Origin: an uncultured Eubacterium sp.
Lineage (GTDB): Bacteria; Bacillota_A; Clostridia; Lachnospirales; Lachnospiraceae
Assembly: GCA_910589045.1 (NCBI GenBank)
Contig: CAJUSH010000054.1
Location: 1-17,322 of the forward strand
Direction: 5' to 3'
DNA length: 17,322 bases
Shown here: piece after piece, positions 14,110-17,322 of the stretch
How the letters are laid out: the number at the start of each line of letters is the position of its first letter
How positions within the stretch are numbered: position 1 is the first letter of the stretch
Made by a program: the position numbers and the translations under genes
The notes under the pieces: generated by a model
What the model saw: the letters and a program-made list of their open reading frames with translations, nothing else
Databases searched by the model: none
Told to the model about the DNA's origin: nothing

Positions 14110-15672
14110 ATGATGGTGAAGATCATGGGAATCGGAGGACTGCTTCCGATCTGGGTTCCGATACTGCTTCCGATTCTGGGAGGCTTCTTTCTGGCAGCAG
14201 ATTCGTTTGTGCGGCATGTCAGGCTTTCGGGGGCGGCGGCCGGAAACGGCAGGCTCTCTGAGAGCCGGGCGGAGCGTACACGCATACATGTTTATACGGG
14301 CATTGTTTTGCTCTTATCCGCCGCCGCGGCAGTTTTGTGCGGGATCGGTGCAAAAGGGAGGGCGCCGCTTCCTCTGCTGACCCTCGGGGAGCGCCTGGAC
14401 ATTGAATTTGCGGTAGATGACGTGAGTACGGTGTTCGTGTGCATCACGACGCTCATCTGGGTGCTGGTGGCGTTTTATGCATTTGCATATATGAACCACG
14501 AGGGGGAGCAGCGGCGGTTTTTCGGCTTTTACCTGATGCTCTACGGTGTGCTGGTGGCACTGGATTTTTCCGGAAATCTGGTGACGATGTATCTGTGCTA
14601 TGAGCTGATGACTCTCGTGTCCATGGTGCTCGTGCTGCACAACGGCTCCCGGGAGGCGATTATGGCGGCGTTAAAGTACCTTTTTTACTCGCTGTGCGGT
14701 GCGTATCTGGGGCTGTTCGGCATTTTTTATATGAACCGCTACTGTGTGGATCTGGATTTTTCGGGCGGCGGAAGACTGGATTTGGAGCTGCTTGCGGGCC
14801 ATGAGGAGACGCTGCTTGTGGTCGTATTTTTCATGCTGGTCGGCTTCGGTGCAAAGGCGGGTATGTTTCCGCTGCACGGCTGGCTGCCGACGGCCCATCC
14901 GGTGGCACCCTCACCGGCATCTGCCGTGCTCTCGGGCATTATCGTAAAGTCCGGCGTGCTGGCGGCCATCCGGGTGGTCTATGACATTGTAGGTGCCGAT
15001 TTTCTGCGGGGAACGTGGGTGCAGACGGCGTGGATGAGCCTGACGCTTCTGACCGTTTTCATGGGATCGCTGCTTGCGTTCCGCGAGCCTGTGACAAAGA
15101 AGCGCTTTGCCTACTCGACAGTGAGCCAGGTGTCCTATATTTTGTTTGGGCTGTCGCTTTTGCAGGAGCAGGCGTTTACCGGATCGCTCCTGCACATTGC
15201 TTTCCATGCGCTGATCAAGTGCGGCCTGTTCCTTTCTGCCGGTGTTTTTCTGGTTATCTGCAACAAATCCAGGGTGGAGGAGCTTTCCGGCATCGGGCGG
15301 AAAATGCCCGTGCTGCTCTGGTGCTATACGGTCTTTGCGCTGGCGCTTGTAGGGATTCCTCCCACCAGCGGCTTTGTGAGCAAATGGCAGCTTGCGGTGG
15401 GCGCGCTGGATGCGGGCGTGGGATTTTTCGGATGGTTTGGCCCTGTGGTGCTGCTGTTGAGCGCGCTGCTTACCGCCGGGTATCTCCTGCCTGTCACGAT
15501 GCGGGGCTTTTTCCCGGGTGCGGACGATCGCTGCGGAGCGCTTGCGAAAAAGGAGCCGCCGCTTCTTATGCTGGTGCCGCTAGTCATTCTGGCGGCGTTA
15601 GCGCTGCTTTTGGGCGTATTTCCGGGCGGGCTGATCGACACATGCCGTGAGCTGGCGTGTGCGCTTTTATAG
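14110..15672 (+). CDS. Second large Mrp subunit, NuoL/M/N-like antiporter protein
   Basis: 520 aa from the first ATG (14110), or 519 from ATG 14113, which is better spaced (6 bases) from AAGGAG (14101-14106). About 14 helices. Conserved residues: E165 in CYELMTL, K249 in GAKAGMFPLHGWLPTAHP, H256, K280, H366, K370, and K425 in SGFVSKWQ. PLHGWLP and SPASAVLSG suggest the MrpA-N/NuoM/HyfB-type group rather than the MrpD branch. A hydrophilic insert lies about 36-60 between the first helices. It may supply the N-terminal antiporter module of MrpA, whose C-terminal parts are encoded separately here. This role is inferred. Confidence 0.92.
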   Translation: MMVKIMGIGGLLPIWVPILLPILGGFFLAADSFVRHVRLSGAAAGNGRLSESRAERTRIHVYTGIVLLLSAAAAVLCGIGAKGRAPLPLLTLGERLDIEFAVDDVSTVFVCITTLIWVLVAFYAFAYMNHEGEQRRFFGFYLMLYGVLVALDFSGNLVTMYLCYELMTLVSMVLVLHNGSREAIMAALKYLFYSLCGAYLGLFGIFYMNRYCVDLDFSGGGRLDLELLAGHEETLLVVVFFMLVGFGAKAGMFPLHGWLPTAHPVAPSPASAVLSGIIVKSGVLAAIRVVYDIVGADFLRGTWVQTAWMSLTLLTVFMGSLLAFREPVTKKRFAYSTVSQVSYILFGLSLLQEQAFTGSLLHIAFHALIKCGLFLSAGVFLVICNKSRVEELSGIGRKMPVLLWCYTVFALALVGIPPTSGFVSKWQLAVGALDAGVGFFGWFGPVVLLLSALLTAGYLLPVTMRGFFPGADDRCGALAKKEPPLLMLVPLVILAALALLLGVFPGGLIDTCRELACALL

Positions 15673-15685
15673 AAAGGAGAGGCAT

Positions 15686-17158
15686 ATGAACGGAGCCATG
15701 TATGCGGTGGTTGTTTTTCTGCCGATTTTCCTTGCTGTGCCAATTCCGTTGGTGAAGTGGAAAAATAAAAATTTGATGATGGCCTATACGGAATGCGTGG
15801 TGCTTTTGACCTCTGCCCTTGTGCTGTATGTGCTAAGAGCCGGCGGCGGGGAGATCTTTACGATGTTCCAGTTTGCAAACAATCTGGACGTGAGCTTTCG
15901 GGCAGACGATCTTACGAGGGTGTTTGCGTCGCTTGTCTCGTTTTTGTGGCCCCTGGCCACGCTCTATGCGTTTGAGTACATGCGTCATCTCCATGACCAG
16001 GAGCTGTTTTTCATGTACTATGTGATGACCTTCGGCGTGACCCTCGGCATCGCGTTTTCCGGCAACATCCTGACCATGTACTGCTTTTACGAGATGCTCA
16101 CCGTCGTGACGCTGCCGTTGATCATGCACACGCTGAGCCGGGAGGCGATTCTGGCGAGCCGCACGTATCTTCTGTATTCGCTGGGCGGCGCGGCCTTCGC
16201 TTTTATCGGCATGGTGTTTATCCTGTATTACGGCGTGACGGGGGACTTTACGCCGGGAGGCGTTTTTACCGTTCCGCTGCAGCAGGGCAGCCAGAACGTG
16301 CTGCTGGTGCTCTATGTGCTGACGTTTTTCGGCTTTTCGGTTAAGACGGCACTGTGGCCGTTTGGCGGGTGGCTGCCGAAGGCGGGTGTGGCGCCTACAC
16401 CGGTGACGGCGCTGCTTCACGCGGTGGCAGTGGTAAAGGCGGGCGCGTTTGCGATTATACGCATCACCTATTACAGCTTTGGGACAGAGCTGCTGCGGGG
16501 GAGCTGGGCGCAGACCACAGTCATGGTTTTTGTCATCATTACCATTGTGTACGGCTGCAGCAATGCGCTCAAGGAGACGCATCTGAAGCGGCGTCTGGCG
16601 TACTCCACCATGAGCAATCTTTCCTATATTCTGTTCGGCGTTGTTTTGATGAGCCCGCTGGGGCTGCTGGGCGCACTCTGCCACATGGTGTTCCATGCAT
16701 TTATGAAAATCTGCTCTTTTTTCTGTGTGGGTGCGATCATGCATCAGACCGGGAAAAATTATGTGCATGAGATCAACGGCATGGGAAGGCGGATGCCGGC
16801 GGTGTTTACGATTTTTACGGTTGCGGCCTTGGCGCTCATGGGTGTGCCGGGTCTGCCGGGCTTTATCAGCAAGTGGAATCTGGCGAAGGCAGCGGTGGCA
16901 AGTGAGCATCCCCTGGCGCTTGTGGGTGTGATGGCGCTGCTTGCTTCCGCGCTATTGACGGCACTTTATATGATGAGCATTTCCTTTCGGGCGTTTTTCC
17001 CGGAGAGGTCGTTTGATTACGCGGTCATTCAGGATGTGAAGGATCCCGGCTGGATGATGCTGGTGCCGCTGGTGATTTTCGTGGTCGTTCTGGTTATTTT
17101 CGGACTGAACAGCGCGCCGCTGGTTGCGGTGTTTGAGGAGCTTGTGTCAGTGATGTAG
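15686..17158 (+). CDS. Third large Mrp subunit, NuoL/MrpA-N-like antiporter protein
   Basis: 490 aa from ATG 15686, chosen because AAAGGAGAGG (15673-15682) lies just upstream; an earlier in-frame start inside the previous gene would add 13 charged residues. About 14 helices. Ion-path residues are E136 (FYEMLTV), K220 (SVKTALWPFGGWLPKA), K251 (HAVAVVKAG), H337, K341 and K396 (GFISKWN). APTPVTALLHAVAVVKAG resembles NuoL/MrpA. The His of the PLHGWLP motif is Gly here (G227). Starts 13 bases after the previous stop. The sequence after its stop shows no terminator, so the operon could continue past the window. Confidence 0.92.
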   Translation: MNGAMYAVVVFLPIFLAVPIPLVKWKNKNLMMAYTECVVLLTSALVLYVLRAGGGEIFTMFQFANNLDVSFRADDLTRVFASLVSFLWPLATLYAFEYMRHLHDQELFFMYYVMTFGVTLGIAFSGNILTMYCFYEMLTVVTLPLIMHTLSREAILASRTYLLYSLGGAAFAFIGMVFILYYGVTGDFTPGGVFTVPLQQGSQNVLLVLYVLTFFGFSVKTALWPFGGWLPKAGVAPTPVTALLHAVAVVKAGAFAIIRITYYSFGTELLRGSWAQTTVMVFVIITIVYGCSNALKETHLKRRLAYSTMSNLSYILFGVVLMSPLGLLGALCHMVFHAFMKICSFFCVGAIMHQTGKNYVHEINGMGRRMPAVFTIFTVAALALMGVPGLPGFISKWNLAKAAVASEHPLALVGVMALLASALLTALYMMSISFRAFFPERSFDYAVIQDVKDPGWMMLVPLVIFVVVLVIFGLNSAPLVAVFEELVSVM

Positions 17159-17322
17159 GCGTTTCTTAGTGTTTATGCGGATAAAATTTTCGTATACGAT
17201 TCCCGGCTGACGTGTCCCGGCCGGTGCGGCGCGTACAGGAATAGGAAATGTGTGCAATGAAGAAGGAGAAAAGTGTGAATCCATAGCCTGAATTTTGGGC
17301 GCACTACCCCCTTGGTGGAAAA
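17159..17322. other. Unassigned 3' flank
   Basis: No recognisable gene or terminator. A small + ORF at 17248-17286 (MCAMKKEKSVNP) has only a weak ribosome site in front. TCCCGGC occurs twice near 17201-17220. The last 30 bases (GGGCGCACTACCCCC then TTGGTGG) look structured but I cannot name them. Transcription may pass through from the antiporter cluster. Confidence 0.4.

Noticed and set aside
13636..14289. Long - strand open frame (217 codons) across the D1/D2 junction
   Set aside because: Covers two real + strand genes and their gap; composition is Arg/His/Pro-rich and no known motif is visible.
15833..16909. Long open frame on the - strand (358 codons) opposite the third large antiporter subunit
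   Set aside because: It is antisense to a clear membrane protein; its product is an Arg/His/Gln-rich string without family features, which is the expected mirror of hydrophobic GC-rich codons.
9726..17158. Membrane-bound hydrogenase or complex I
   Set aside because: Order matches Mbh, but no [NiFe] subunit, NuoB/C/D/H/I homologue or iron-sulphur motif is present in the window.
1..17322. CRISPR array, tRNA/rRNA genes, insertion sequences, phage genes
   Set aside because: No spaced repeats, no tRNA-like cloverleaf, no transposase or phage protein was seen in the sequence or translations.

Overview
The window reads like a low-to-mid GC Gram-positive anaerobe, most likely a Clostridia/Lachnospiraceae member. 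This is inferred from strong AGGAGG-type ribosome sites, tightly packed operons, lipobox-type solute-binding proteins, and the pairing of a ChvE/MmsAB sugar importer with a clostridial-style Mrp cluster. Genus and species cannot be fixed from sequence reading alone. Every convincing gene is on the + strand.

Region 1 (1-4425) is a sensory operon. It encodes a membrane-anchored RbsB/XylF-type sugar-binding protein, a multi-TM HisKA_3 histidine kinase, a NarL-type response regulator, and a second anchored solute-binding protein of an unrelated family (SBP_bac_1). The genes abut or overlap. The kinase has no large extracellular domain and both binding proteins lack a lipobox cysteine, so the binding proteins are the likely sensory inputs. 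The arrangement resembles the published clostridial XylFII-LytS-YesN xylose-sensing system, but with a different kinase/regulator class.

Region 2 (4426-8628) begins with a 192-bp control region. It holds a 22-bp terminator hairpin containing a perfect palindrome, a second palindrome built on the same half-site (TATGACA-like), and a promoter placed just downstream. It is followed by the target transporter: a two-domain ATPase (mmsA/gguA), a permease (mmsB/gguB) and a ChvE-type lipoprotein. The inferred circuit is: sugar is sensed at the membrane, the kinase and regulator respond, the regulator acts at the paired palindromes, and the importer is expressed. A HAD-family (Cof-type) phosphatase follows at 8629-9450.

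Region 3 (9451-17158) is a separate transcription unit with its own terminator/promoter region. It is a nine-gene Mrp-type cation/proton antiporter cluster in the order E-F-G-MbhD-like-(MbhE+MnhB fusion)-C-D-D'-D''. This is the order of the membrane arm of archaeal Mbh hydrogenase, with the MrpA C-terminal part split off and three large NuoL/M/N-like subunits. No hydrogenase or ferredoxin-oxidising subunit is visible inside the window. The last 164 bases carry no recognisable gene.
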